DNA from: Sarocladium kiliense
Taxonomy: Eukaryota; Ascomycota; Sordariomycetes; Hypocreales; Sarocladiaceae
Assembly (NCBI GenBank): GCA_030734395.1
Contig: JAUZTG010000011.1
Span: forward strand, 1-64,000
DNA: 64,000 nucleotides
Direction: 5' to 3'
Each line of letters opens with the position of its first letter. Position 1 is the first letter of the stretch. The translations under genes and the position numbers were made by a program. This document shows positions 11,572-23,088 of the stretch, piece by piece. Under the pieces are notes generated by a model, which made no database searches, had not been told where the DNA came from, and worked only from the letters and a program-made list of their open reading frames with translations.

Positions 11572-11599
11572 TGCCTTTTAAACTGACTTCATAACCCTG

Positions 11600-12250
11600 T
11601 TAATAAGTATACTATTTGTGGTCTGATTTGCGACACTCTGTGGCTGTAATGATTTATGAAATACTATAATAATCTCATACTCTGGTTACTATAATTACCA
11701 CTACTCCGTCTACTTGTAAGCATCTAACACTTTTAGGTCTGAAGTGCCATCGCGCCCGTTCTCGTTTAGAATACGTAATCGGACGAAGCATTATACAGTA
11801 CTATAATATCATACTATACGACTGCTCGCAATAATATAACCAGAGACTGTGATTAGTTAATATAACATACGTTATTCTAAATATCTTTTATATACAGTTA
11901 TATAAATTAATATTACTAAGGATATCGGATTTTATGTGTGATAAATGCTTCTAATAAACAATATCTGAGTAGTGTATCATCACTAGTTTCCCCTAGATTA
12001 GTAAAATATACACGATGGTGCGATGCAGTGAGCCGGCCGGTCTGACTGGACGGCTTGCCGTCTCTAATACTCGTAGTATATTGTAAGGCGCTAGACTTAG
12101 GATCACTCTATTATATCCTAGACGAATCTAGGGATTGCGAGCCTGATTTTCGTCGAAGTCATGGCATTGCTCATTGGCCTCCTAGGGTTTCTGATACCTC
12201 AAGAGCTCATGAAAGATATTTCTTCCTGCCCTTCTCTCTGTGTCCACAAT
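11600..12250. other. Transition from AT-rich block to gene-bearing DNA
   Basis: Base composition rises in GC across this stretch. It has GC-richer fragments near 12020-12060 and 12150-12250 but no supported gene. Short open frames here are not gene-like. Confidence 0.5.
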
Positions 12251-12735
12251 GGCGAATCCTCCCCTGACCCGGGCGGCAACTGTCACAAGACCCTTAATTA
12301 CAACGCCCTCAATTACAGCGCGTTTAATTATAAATACTCTTTATTGTAATACTTTTAGCTATAATATATAATATTTTTATTTAATATCAGTACCTTGTTT
12401 TTAAAAGAAGATTTATATACATATTAGTAATTTCGTATAATTATATATACGTATTCAGAGCCAAATACAATCATTTATAATAATATACATGTTGGCCCGA
12501 CTCACGTGAGAGTCGGGTGCGAGTCGGGTGCGAGTCGGGTGCAGCTTGGAGGCGCGGCACGGAGGAAGATTATTCTAGGTACCTAGTTCCTCTTTTCTTG
12601 TCCTTACGCCTAGCGAGAGAAGAAGAGACCCTAGATATTAGTCTTGCTATAAATAACGCTCCTGCTACCCTGCCTGACTCCGTGAGATATCGTGGTCTGT
12701 TACACTGACCCTCCCGGGTCAGGGGATGATTTGCC
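12251..12735. mobile_element. MULE-like non-autonomous element
   Basis: The 23-bp ends at 12251-12273 and 12713-12735 are inverted repeats with two mismatches, sharing the core TCCCCTGACCCGGG. The element is flanked by a perfect 9-bp direct repeat GTCCACAAT (12242-12250 and 12736-12744). A 9-bp duplication fits Mutator-like elements better than hAT (8 bp). The 485-bp interior has no transposase. It carries three tandem copies of GAGTCGGGTGC and a CCCGACTC/GAGTCGGG inverted repeat. The unmutated duplication suggests a younger insertion than the hAT-like copies. Confidence 0.8.
12510..12542 (+). repeat. Three tandem copies of an 11-bp unit
   Basis: GAGTCGGGTGC is repeated three times without mismatch, inside the MULE-like element. 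Subterminal tandem repeats are common in such elements and may bind transposase. Confidence 0.85.
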
Positions 12736-13117
12736 GTCCACAATTCACGGCAACATAGTCCTATTATTCATTCAGTTGTGTCGGCAATATTATCTAAGTT
12801 GGCCTTTCTAGAAATACGAAAACTTACCGTCTTGAGTGGATAGGGAAGGGTCGATTGCCATCCAAGCAGTCATTCTTGCCCGTCTCAAATCAAATTTAAG
12901 TCCACAAATCCAAACCTGATAGATCGCTCAAAAACAATCGGTACATGCACGCTCGAAACTTCGGCTCCAGACTCGTCACGGATTAGCACAATACGCACGG
13001 TCAAAGTGACAATCATGTCTCCAATAATTCGAATGAATCTGTGCCTGCATATTGGCACTGTGCAGCAGACTTTTTAAACTTCACCATGATGTGGTATGAG
13101 CTCCTTGTGCGACCAGT
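12736..13117. other. Intergenic, downstream of the TFIIIC gene
   Basis: Ordinary intergenic composition on the 3' side of the minus-strand gene that ends at 13118. No further gene or repeat is seen. Confidence 0.5.
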
Positions 13118-16100
13118 CTACAGCGCAAGGTTCTGCTTCGTCAAAGCCAAGGCCAGTGTCTTGTTGTTGGCGATGATGAGCATATTGATGCAGTTCACCA
13201 TTGCCATCTTCGCGACGTCCTCATCCGCCTCGATGCCTCGAGCTACTTGAAGGGCTCTGGAATAGTATTCAATGGCAAGATGTGAGACGCCCAACAATTG
13301 AAAGAGTCGGCCGATGTTGTAATTTGACTCAGCCGACCCGACTTGTCCCAGGTTCTGGCCGCCGGCAGTTGCGTACTTCGTCAAGAACGACTGTCCTTGC
13401 AAGAGGATGTATTGCCTGTTCGCAGACTGTCTTTTTAACCCGTAATGAACATATGCTACACCAAGGCTAAGATTAACCATGGCGTTGTTTGGGTCGATAC
13501 TCCGAGCACGAAGAAAGTAGCCTGATCAGAAAATCTGTGAGAATTGGTCTTACTCAATATTGATTCTACAAACTCACCGAGTGCGAAGGTGTAGCTCGTG
13601 GACGTGAACAGTATGTGACCATAGAGCATCAGAAGGCATATATCCAACTTAGGCTCAGCAGATCTGTTCTTATAATTATCCATGGGTGAAACCTGCGACG
13701 GGTTCATATCTGAGCCATGAGCGGTGTCGATGATCTTGATCTGACGCAAGATGAATTTCTGCGCTGGACCGGATGTGTACCATGAGATCGGAGACTGGCA
13801 CAGGTTCGCCAAAAGTGCGTACAGTCTTGACCCATCAGAGGAAGTCATATCTCGCATCAGGTGTCGCGCAAGGGTGATTGCTTTGCCCTCGTCGTTGGTG
13901 TAAATGGCACAAACTTTGCTGAGTTAGTTTGACGCGTAGAACAGTTGTAGATACATTCACTAACCGGTCCATGCCACGTGTATGATGAAGTTATGTTCCG
14001 CGGATTGAAATACAGTGGAATCTCTTGCAGATTCGCAAACACGATAGGCTTCATCCTGGCGATGGTCAATTGCCAACGCAATGGCATGATCGAGGAACAG
14101 CTCAAGCCATTGGTCAAATGTGATGCCCTGATGTGTCTCAAAGACGGACGACATGTCGGAGCGGTCCAGCCGCTCGTCAGGCGGCGCGATGTCTACAATG
14201 AAGTCAGGGTTCTGCCTCAACACGACGTAAGACGTAGCATTTAACTTACTCCTCGCAAGCCGTTGATACAGGCGGGATAAGTCGTTCTCTGGACCATGTT
14301 CATCTGTCGGTTCTTCGTCGGTTGCTTTTGGTCCAAGGAAATGCAAGTATCTGTCCCAAGTGTAGAAACGCTTGAGTGATCGGAAGTCATCGATCAAGTC
14401 TTTCGAGGATTCCATCCAAGCCGGGATAAGCTCCTTCTTGCCATTGGCGATCTGCCTTTTCAGGTCCGTAACAACTTGGTATTGATGGGCCAATTTGACA
14501 GCATGGGCCTGCTCTTCCTGTCGCCGTTTGCCGGGGTCTGCCAGTCTCTTGGGACGATATCTCCTAGGTATCATTGGATGAGCTGCAATGTCACGCCCGA
14601 ATCGTGAATGCTTCGCCGCTGAGCCCACTGCTGTCCTCTGACGAGCCAGTTGCTCACCTGTGCTGCTTGAGCTTTCGTTGTGACCAGAAGCAGAGAAATC
14701 CATGCCTTCTCCCTGTGCTTCCCTAATCGCCATCGCCTCTGCAGCAAGGATGAGGGCCTCCTCTCCTTCCTTGGCCCTCTCATACATGTTCGCGAGCTCA
14801 ATTCTGGGCTCAATTCCCATTTCGTCAGCGTCTATGGCAGCAAGGAAGCATTCTTCAGCAGCTGAGGAGTCTCCTAGGGCAAGGTTGCAGCGACCAAGTA
14901 GGAGGAGAACAGCTGGATCAGCATCACCTGGTAAGTTGCGGAGATGTTCGAGAAGCGTCTTCGCGTGAGCTTCATGGCCATATTGGGCAAGACTGCCGGC
15001 GAGGTCAAAGGCCAAGTAGGGGAACTCGTCCGTAAAGGTCGCTGTGGTCTGCTCGTCCGACTGTAATAGAGATAGGTGATGCTTTTAGGAGTCAGCTTGG
15101 CATTCCGCCCCTTGGATGTTGAGAACTTACCAGCGCTTCGTCTGGCTGACCTAGCCTGAATCTGTAAATTGCCAATCTGGCTCGCAGATCATTGGGCAAT
15201 CTCTCTTTCTCATCCAAAGCCTCCTGAACGATTGGCAGGCTAAACCCGGGCGGGATCTGACCTCGTCTCGCGTTGTCGAGATCCCATTCGCGATCATCAT
15301 CTTGCCACTCATCCCAAGACTTCTCGATGCCGCGTCCAACAAGCCATCTCGCGAGGCTTTTGAGCTCACGAATTGCTTCTCGATATCTGCCTGTATAGGC
15401 AAACATTTCCACGTAGACTCCCACGTCATACCAAAGATCGGTTGCAGGCAGCCTGTCGCCTTTGTCCCCCATTTTCAGCTTGAAGTACCTTTGGTATGCA
15501 GCAATGGCTGTTGGGACCGCTGTTTCTGCATGCCGGGCGTCCATGCATGCTTCAGCCAATCTTCGAACAAGGTCTATATCCTCAGGGCGCCGCTTCAGAA
15601 TTTTGTCGTACTCTGTGACAGCTGTGCCTAGATGTCCTTGGCGATGGCAAACCGATGCTTTTCCCATTCGCGCCTCAAGGCTTTGGGGGTCCGCCCGTAA
15701 GGCTGCCGAGTAACAGAGCTTGGCTGTATGCAAATTGCCTGCTTCATCATCCGCAATAGTATCCAAGGCATAAGAAGCACATCTGATCCAGCCGGTTACA
15801 TCTTTGGGCCGCAGGTGGGCAGCATACACCATCGCACTGAGTGCCTTGCTGGTATCCCCAATCTCGGCGAATGTTGAGGATAGTGCAGTCCAGGCTTGGT
15901 GTGTCTCCGCATTGATCCTGATTACTTCGAATGCGAGATCAAGCGCTCGATCATAGTCGCCACTGAGGAACGCTTGATTTACTTTGGCGAGGCGCGCCGT
16001 GATGTCACCTCGGGGCTTTGCAGCCTTTCGAGGCCCCCGTGCACCACGTCCTCGGGGAGCTCCTCGTCCGGAAATACTACTTTCGCCTGCACCATGATGC

Positions 16101-16271
16101 GAAGCTAGAAATTGTCGAACGGACTCATCAAATTTGGCGATATCACCTTGCAGCTCCTCAAGATCCGAGTCGGCGTCATCTGAGTCAACCCTGCGGCTTG
16201 TTAGATCAAGTTTGTTGACCGTTTGCACTGAGATACAACCTTGGTCCATGAGTACTATCTTTCACCTCCAT
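13118..16271 (-). CDS. tfc4: TFIIIC subunit Tfc4 (tau131/Sfc4), TPR protein
   Basis: Subunit of the RNA polymerase III factor TFIIIC; TPR arrays of this family recruit TFIIIB to tRNA and 5S genes in the nucleus. The model has six exons: 16271-16240, 16190-15131, 15060-14250, 14192-13965, 13913-13578, 13521-13118, giving 956 residues in frame. The acidic N-terminus (VDSDDADSDLEEL) precedes a basic Gly/Arg patch and TPR repeats in two blocks, the second ending in a repeat with YNIGRLFQLLGVSHLAIEYY. The start at 16271 (MEVKDSTHGP) assumes a 49-bp first intron; otherwise translation could start at 16249. The 57-bp intron at 14193-14249 keeps frame if unspliced, but it has GTAAGT and a branch site. 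Family assignment rests on length, TPR layout and conserved blocks. Confidence 0.88.
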
Positions 16272-16854
16272 ATCGCTGGACTTTTCGGGCACTGCACCCG
16301 AAAGTGACGGCGACGCGTTGTTGGACGCCGCAGTAGCATCAGACGCGTGCTTTGTGGCTTCTCGGATGTCGAAACAGATGATGGTGGAGTTTGGTAATGT
16401 GGTGCCGGGCGGCTACGGATACCAGTGTCGCTCTTTTTTTTTGGACGCGGGTGGGCGGTTGGCTGAAGGTCCAGCAATCCGAGAACTACATTACTGAGAT
16501 ACCTGTTTTACAGATGAGGTTCCATTTGCACACACGCAATACATGCACCTTACGGGCCCTGGGAATTATTGTGCTAAGAGAACCCTTCCTTAGATAAACT
16601 ACTTGAAGGAGCTTCACTAGCTTTTTATTGTGGTTCTGATGGACGACACCTTCACGGCGAGGAAGCGTAAATCTTAAAAGGCCAGCGTCTTGATCAACGT
16701 CACGTTACGCATTCATGCATTTTGTAAAGTCGGCTGCGACATTTCGTCCACCTGCCCTCACGTCTTTCACATCCTAAAATAGCCACAAAAAAAACAGGAA
16801 AAAAAATATCAAAAATGCCTGCAGTGCCGCCGAGTCGAGCGCTATGGCCTTGTT
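16272..16854. other. Promoter of tfc4 and 3' flank of VTS1
   Basis: 583 bp between two minus-strand genes. It contains a short C(T)9 run near 16432-16442 but no supported gene. Confidence 0.5.
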
Positions 16855-18817
16855 TCAATTGATCTTGCCCTCTGCTTTTGCTTCTGGAAGGAAAATACAG
16901 TTAGAAGACAGGAAAACAGAGACTGTAGGGGTGTTCTCACCTTTGACTTGGTCGAAAACCTTCAACATTTTGCGACGCGCGCCCAAGGCGTTCACTCCGC
17001 GGTCCTCGAGAGCCTTGTCGTCAAGTTCAATGAGATCAGTCCACTTCATGTCTTTCAGGTTGTCCGTGTACTTGTGCAGGCGTAGACTCCTCAGCCAGCT
17101 GGGAATATCCTGGAGCAGTGTCGGATCTGTAGGGTCCTCCGGTGGCTTGGAGCTACCTCTACGACCTCTGGGCGAACGGCCCCGAGCAATATCCGAGTGG
17201 TCCGACAAATATCCACCATGCTCTCCTAGACCGAGTTGGCCAATGTTTACGGAAGGAATGCCGGTGTTCAAAAGTGGCGAGGTTCCGTCGTAAGCACTGA
17301 GAAACCCGTTATTCTGCGGTGAAGTGAACTGAGGCAGCCCTCCCATGCCTGGCTGTTGCATAGCCAAGCCTGGGGAACTTGGTCGGGACCTCTGACCTCC
17401 CAAGTTCATGTTTTGTTGGGCCTGAATAGCCATGATCTGCTCTCTGCTCAAAACCTGCCCATGCTCGTTAATCATGACAACGTTGGTTCCTGGGATGTTG
17501 AAGTTCTGGTTCGCCGGTGACATGGGTGCCTGACTGTTACCATGGGCATCGTTGGACCGAGCGCGGCGGTACTTCCGAACATCATCAAGCGCAAAGCGGT
17601 TGTTTACAGTCGAAAGCGCAGCAAGTTTCATGGCAGTCGCATTGGCAACCATATCAGCTTGGTTGCCACCATTGTTTTGTTGCTGCTGGCTGAAAGACGG
17701 CGCCATCGGGGTATTGACCATCGACGCCCAGTTTCCACTGCCCGTGTTGTACGGGGAGAGTAAGGGGAGGTCATTGTTATTCTTGTCAGGCGCAGTCAAG
17801 GTCGTGTTTTGAATGGGTGCATTGTTAGCCATCTGTGTCCTCGGGCCGGGAGACCTGAGACCAGCTGACTGTGGCGTCTGACCGAACTGCCCCATGGGTG
17901 CCTGACCCTTAGAGGTGTTCTGATCACCCATGCCGCTGCCCCATGGGACCGCACCACTGGAGGACGCAGGATCGCGGGACTCGCCTGCCATCGAGAGACG
18001 CGCATCCAAGGCTGCACTGTTTCGGTTCGAAGATGGCGGGTTGCCAGTCTGTTGCGTGAACTTGGCCTTCTCGGTCGCAATGGCAGCAGCAGCATCAGGA
18101 AACATGGCGTTGATCGTTGAGGGATCCAAGCCAGATTGACGCTTGACAGAAGAAATAGTGGAATTCCGAGAGAGAGCAGGCCTCGCAGAGTCAACATTTA
18201 GCTTGCCCATAGCGTCACTGAGCCTGTTCGACATAGGATCTGGCCGCGACGTAATTAGCACGACTTATTGGTGGAACGGATGCCGCTGCAACCTTACCTT
18301 TATCGAAGCTGGCAGGGGACAGGACCCCGGACATAGGATGGTTCTTGCCCATCTGCTGCAGAACCTGAATGAAGAAGCGAATCTGAACCTGTGTGGTCTG
18401 CTGGAGGAGTGCATAGAGTGCGGCGGTACGCTCGGCTTCGCTCAGAACACGGAACCATTGCTCAATGGCACTGAGCTCATCTTTGAAGTCCTGGTCCAGC
18501 GTAGCTGCTGCCATTTCTTCCAAGGTAGTCTCGTACTGGTCGATGTCGGCGATCCATTGCTGTGCAATTTTGTCCTGCGAGTCAGACTCCGAAATTCCTT
18601 GTCCTGAGCTTTGCTGAGACTGTCCATAGAAATCAGACGAAGGCCGAATGCGGCTTGAAGGAGGAGCTGCAGTGAGGGCAGCTACATCAGCGGAGGCTCG
18701 CAGGGAACTCCCGGCCCCAACGGCCCTCGAAGAAGGAGGGCGTAGGGAGGGAGCTGTGTTCGCCTCCGGCGTGCTATTGCGGTTGCCGATAATGTGATTG
18801 CCCGACATATTGTGCAT
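16855..18817 (-). CDS. VTS1: Vts1-like SAM-domain RNA-binding protein
   Basis: Vts1/Smaug proteins bind hairpin elements in mRNAs through a C-terminal SAM domain and promote deadenylation in the cytoplasm. Three exons (18817-18298, 18239-16941, 16883-16855) encode 615 residues. Residues near 80-190 form a helical N-terminal domain (QDKIAQQWIADIDQYETTLE). A long Ser/Gln/Asn/Pro-rich disordered middle follows, and the SAM domain (PSWLRSLRLHKYTDNLKDMK...ALGARRKMLKVFDQV) sits at the C-terminus. The last exon adds only a short basic tail. Introns have GTAAGG and GTGAGA donors and preserve frame. A second in-frame ATG nine bases downstream could be used. Confidence 0.93.
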
Positions 18818-19965
18818 TCTGAAGTATTTCGTCGGTATTGAATTAAGGGTGTATTAACGTGTCGAGTGCTCGTAACGATGAGTCGATGAAGGAGCAGAGC
18901 AGAAATCGAATTGGTGGATTGCTTGGATAGTCTCTTCACTCCTGCAGTGACCGGCTGACCTCAAAGGAGTTTCGACAAGCGATATTTGCAGCACGCTATT
19001 GCATGATTCGAGCTTGGTGATACGATGAAGCTTTTTGGCAGTCAGCAAATGGAGCCCGTCGACAACAGTCCAGGTCATCAGCTGCGCAGAAACCAGGAGC
19101 CACTGTGGCCTGAGGTTGGGGGGTAAGCAACAAGTTTGTCGACGTACCGTCGGTACAGAGAAGATAGCGATGAATAAAGAACAGACGTCTGCTTCCAGGC
19201 AGCCCACAAAGGAAAGATGCGGCCGTAGGATGATGATAGCAACCGCAAGCCGAGCAAGGACTGCGATGTTGGAAACGACAGGTTGAGTTCATCGGCAGGG
19301 GGGCGGAGCCGCAAAGGAGGACAGAGCTGCGGGCCTTCAGGCAGCTGGTGAGACGTCTGCCACTGGGAGCAGACCCCAGGCCACAGGAGTGCCCACTGAC
19401 TAAGCTACATTCATGCAAATGCCTGTCACAGCATCGCATGCAATGATCGGCTACGTATGGATGGTTTTTGCTCATTTGGCTGGCGAAGTCTGTTTCATCG
19501 ACATGGTTACTTTTGCAGAGACGGGATCACGGCTTCCGATGGCCACAGCCACAATGTCAAACTCCGCTCGCAAGAGCGTCACTAAAGTCCACACGCTGGG
19601 TTCGAAACAGCAACCCGACGCTACGATTCATCAAATTGTCAGGGTGATAAATAATGTGCAAGGGCACTCGGGACGTTTCGGCCCCCGCGCCATTCATCTG
19701 CCATTCTTTCTGACTGCAAGATGCTCGAAAACGTGCAAACGTTTATGCGCACATCGTGAATTCCGCACACGATGTGTGCAGATAACTGGCAAGTTCCGGG
19801 CTCAATCATGAAAGCTCTAGAGAAGAATTGATGTAGTGTGTGTATTCATTCCCTGGGAATTTGGTCGTCTAGCGGCCGAGTCGTCCGTTCGAATCATTCG
19901 TAACCCTCGCAACATCGCGTGCCGTCCTCCCATGTAATCCACAATAACAGTCAAACGCCGTACCC
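18818..19965. other. VTS1 promoter and leader, eL29 3' flank
   Basis: 1.15 kb between two minus-strand genes. Several short open frames exist on both strands, but none has gene-like features. Part is probably a long 5' leader of VTS1. Confidence 0.5.
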
Positions 19966-20349
19966 TTATGCCGTCTCGCGCTTGCCTTCCTTCAGCTCCT
20001 TCTATAGGTTCGTTAGAGATCATCTCGATGATCAGCTGGGGACAGCAGAAATCGTACCAGAGCCTTGGCGTTGCCGTGAAGAGCATGCCTGTGGTTGCGG
20101 CGGAACTTGGGGTCGGTGCCCTTGAGAGACGGGTATCTTGAGGTCTTGGGCTTCTTGATACTACACGGGGTGTGAGCGCACGTTTTGTGAAGATATTAGG
20201 AATTTCGATCGGAGAGGCGTACCCGTTGCGGTGCGCCTTGCGCCACTGGTTGTGCTGGGACGAGTTCTTTGACTCTGTGTAATTGATCAGCAAGGTTCCT
20301 GGCAAGCTTCTATGTTGCGGACAGTCCGGAGTGAGCACTTACTGGCCAT
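19966..20349 (-). CDS. rpl29: 60S ribosomal protein eL29
   Basis: Small basic protein of the large ribosomal subunit. Four exons (20349-20343, 20274-20223, 20160-20058, 20001-19966) join in frame to 65 residues, the normal size. The product begins MAKSKNSSQHNQWRKAHRNG, continues IKKPKTSRYPSLKGTDPKFR and ends KELKEGKRETA. The first coding exon is only 7 nt (ATG GCC A), a common layout for ribosomal-protein genes with an early intron, and would be missed by simple frame scanning. Donors are GTAAGT and GTACGx. A Trp replaces the more usual Ser/Ala in the NQxRKAHRNG block. Confidence 0.95.
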
Positions 20350-20761
20350 GGCTGCTGTTCTGGTCGATGATGGTCTTGACGGTGAAGCGGATCGGAACAA
20401 AACGAAATTGAAAGTGTGCCATAGAAAACCCTAGAAAACAGGAGCCAATGAGAGTGTGTTTGCTTATGTAAGGTGGGCCCATCAGCTCGAGCTGGGGGCA
20501 TGACCGCGGGTGGATACCTAGCTTTCTATCAGTTGGTCTCCGTCCATCGCCTCTTTTGTCCTCGAGAATTATGAGTTAATTTGAATAAGAAATCAATTTG
20601 ATCCATAACTACGCCACTGCGTTGCCTTCTACGTGCTTTATCAAGTGTGATATACAATGAATCCACCCCCCTCCTGGTACCAGGGCTGGTTAGCACTCAA
20701 CAGCGATTGACCTTCCATTGCCGGTTTCTTTCCATTTCGAAGTCTCTTTATCTTGAAGTTC
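20350..20761. other. eL29 promoter region, ANT1 3' flank
   Basis: 412 bp with no coding frame of note between two minus-strand genes. Confidence 0.5.
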
Positions 20762-21938
20762 TCACGATGTTGTGAGCGGTTTATTAGCACCCATGCTCGC
20801 CTGAGCTTTGACGGCCGCTGTTGATGCGGCCTGTCGGAGCTGCGATAGGCGCACTCCTTTTAGATATCTGAGAAGGAGGATGAACAAAAGCTCGACACTA
20901 TTCAGGAATCAGCAAAGTATTCTTTCAATGGAACAAAACAGAGCCTACCGTTCTTTGGTCATCATCAGGATACCTTGCACCAAGAAACCCTTGAAGATCT
21001 GCGGAGCAATGCCCTTGAAGAGCGCAGGCATGCCTTCACGCTCGATAATAAAATTCATCACCTCGATGAAACTCTTGAAAGGCTTTCCATTGCGAGCTGG
21101 GGGTGGTTTGGACTGAAGGCCGACTTTTGCCACGATTAGAGGCTGTGTGGCAATGGTAGCGAGAGCTTTCGACGTGGCACCGAGCACTAGGAACCAGTTA
21201 GTGACAGCTCCGCAGACTAGGGTAAATTATACATACGAAAAGCCTCCCAGGGCTTCAAGTTGGTCTTGCCGGGGAAGAATGTAGTCTTCAGCCTCTCGTA
21301 TGCGCCATAGGTGATGGCTGGGTTGACGACCAATACGAGACTGGCCTTGAGACCTCTCCACAGGCCAGAGACACCATCGGGTCCTTCAACGACCTCTTGC
21401 GCAGTCGCAATGAGGCCTCTGCGCTCGTTCTTGCTCGCCGTCTGCTGCCGGGTTGTCACGACTGCGACTGGAATCGTAAATATTTGGGCGATTGCTCCAG
21501 CAAGCGCTCCGAGTGAGAGTTCCACTGCTGTAGACGGTGCTGCCCCCGACTTGGAATATTTCGTGTATAGTGTCCGAATGATCGTGTACCAGTAGAAATA
21601 GGCAAAGTTCGTAGAAGCGACGCCGATGAGAGAGCCATTCATGCCGGCGTAAAGTCCCTGGAGACCATCCTGAGCGACAATCTTAGAGATGGCATCCCAC
21701 GTCGAAGTGTAGTGGGGAGTTGAAGCATCTGCGACAGGGTCGTCCGAGCGAACTTGTACTTGAATACGCGTCTTGACACTGGGCATAATAAACGTTAGTA
21801 CGTGAAATGAAGTATGGAGTGGCCTGCTTGGACTGACATGTCAAGAGGGTATACAAGCGCATTGGCAAGGACCGCACCGCTGGCTCCGGCAACCGCCTTT
21901 CCCCAGGGAGCAATGGTTGGCTTGGATTGCGCACCCAT
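20762..21938 (-). CDS. ANT1: Peroxisomal adenine-nucleotide carrier (Ant1-like)
   Basis: Mitochondrial-carrier-family protein. The closest recognisable group is the peroxisomal ATP/AMP exchanger (Ant1/PMP47), which feeds ATP to acyl-CoA synthetases inside peroxisomes. Four exons (21938-21838, 21778-21237, 21186-20949, 20897-20762) encode 338 residues. Carrier signatures are present in three repeats: PLDIVKTRIQVQ near residue 33, a degenerate PVAVVTTRQQ in the middle, and TQPLIVAKVGLQS. Six membrane helices are expected. The C-terminal tail after the last helix is extended and Ala-rich. Substrate is inferred from family resemblance; another nucleotide or CoA carrier is possible. Confidence 0.85.
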
Positions 21939-23088
21939 GATAGAGGTGTTGTCGAATATCGAGCGCCGTCGATTCAGTGAGTCGTGCCTGGGTTCGTACC
22001 TTCGACGACAGGTTCACTTGGGAGTGGCTCGCAGGTGACGGCGAGATTGTAGCTGCCGTCTATACGTCCTATGTGGAGAGGCAAATCGGTTCAGTGCTGC
22101 AACTCGATGAAAGATAACTCGGAAGAAGAACTCAAGATCTTCGGCGAGTCGGAGCTACATGGCGTTCGCAGCGTGGCATCCAAGAGCGGCTGCTCCTGGT
22201 TAAGGCGCTCGGCTGTTGACCTCGGCCTGGATGACGTTCGGCGAAACGGGGCCGCTGATTATGGGGTTCTGGAGGTCATGGGCCATAGATAGGCGCACAA
22301 ACAGCGCCGGCCCGCGCGTCGCCCCGCCTGAGGAACCTCGGTTAGTGACTACGGACGGTGTCGAATATGTACCCCAAGCATTGGCTACGTGCTCCGTCAA
22401 TATGATGCCAGCAGCATATGCTTCGTTGTCTCTCTTTTGGTGCATTCGTCGAAACAGAGGTTTGATCGGCAGTGTATGGGATGCATCGCCACGCGAGCGC
22501 ACATAGTTCCTGCCATCCGAAATATCATTCATTGTCTTCACAATCCTGGAAGCAGCAAGAATATACGCTGCCCGTGTACATACATCCACCGTGGTGGTCA
22601 TGAGTTGAGGCTTTGTCAAGCTTGCCTTATTGTCTCGATGTTTGATTGAGTCTGTCGTTACATGCTGTTAAAGTTCCGGTCCGGTCAAATGCCGGTGACG
22701 ACGGCAGTGTTCTCAACATACCATTACTAGATTGGCTGGGAATTTGAGGGACAACTCTAGCAGCGATGATCGGGATCACGGTCCGTAGACACGCGGACAG
22801 TCCGAATGCACAGGTCAGAGAGCAGCAGATGCTAGCCTGGGACTTGTCCCATGCCTTGCACCTATCTACAATGTCAACACCGTTGAACGCGTTCTCGAGG
22901 CTTTCTTTAGGGTAGCCGGGTTTTCCAAATATCCACCAAACGTATTTGCCCACGTCTGGGGAAGGAGGGGGGGATGGACCCGTTCTCGGCGGTTGCTGGC
23001 AGAAGAGCTCATTGTGTATCGAAGCGTACCTCGCGAACACCTCACGATCGCCCCGAACTCATCATCGTCCGTCATGGTCAAGTGAAGT
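21939..23088. promoter_or_regulatory. Divergent promoter region, ANT1 / palB
   Basis: 1.15 kb between the minus-strand carrier and the plus-strand calpain. A 139-codon minus-strand frame at 22200-22619 has no recognisable domain and is not called. No repeat or RNA gene is seen. Confidence 0.45.

Larger units (their letters stand above)
8702..11599. mobile_element. hAT-like MITE, copy 12, split by a LINE
   Basis: The left end CAGGGTTGTGGGTTAG (8702) and the right end CTTCATAACCCTG (ends 11599) appear to belong to one element of about 140 bp into which the LINE at 8816-11556 was inserted. The two outer flanks do not show a clear 8-bp duplication, so pairing of the two ends rests on their position around the LINE. 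Confidence 0.5.

Noticed and set aside
1..12000. Possible CRISPR-like array or tandem satellite in the AT-rich block
   Set aside because: The repeats are inverted and unevenly spaced, with target duplications; they are transposon ends, not an array, and the host is a eukaryote.
12055..12708. Short open frames of 60-70 codons around the MULE-like element
   Set aside because: They overlap the element's repeats and flanks, lack any domain, and differ in frame without splice support.
13201..13470. Plus-strand frames across the tfc4 exons
   Set aside because: Antisense shadows of TPR-coding sequence.
22200..22619. 139-codon minus-strand frame between ANT1 and palB
   Set aside because: No recognisable domain; lies in a divergent promoter region. 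Could be reconsidered if transcribed.
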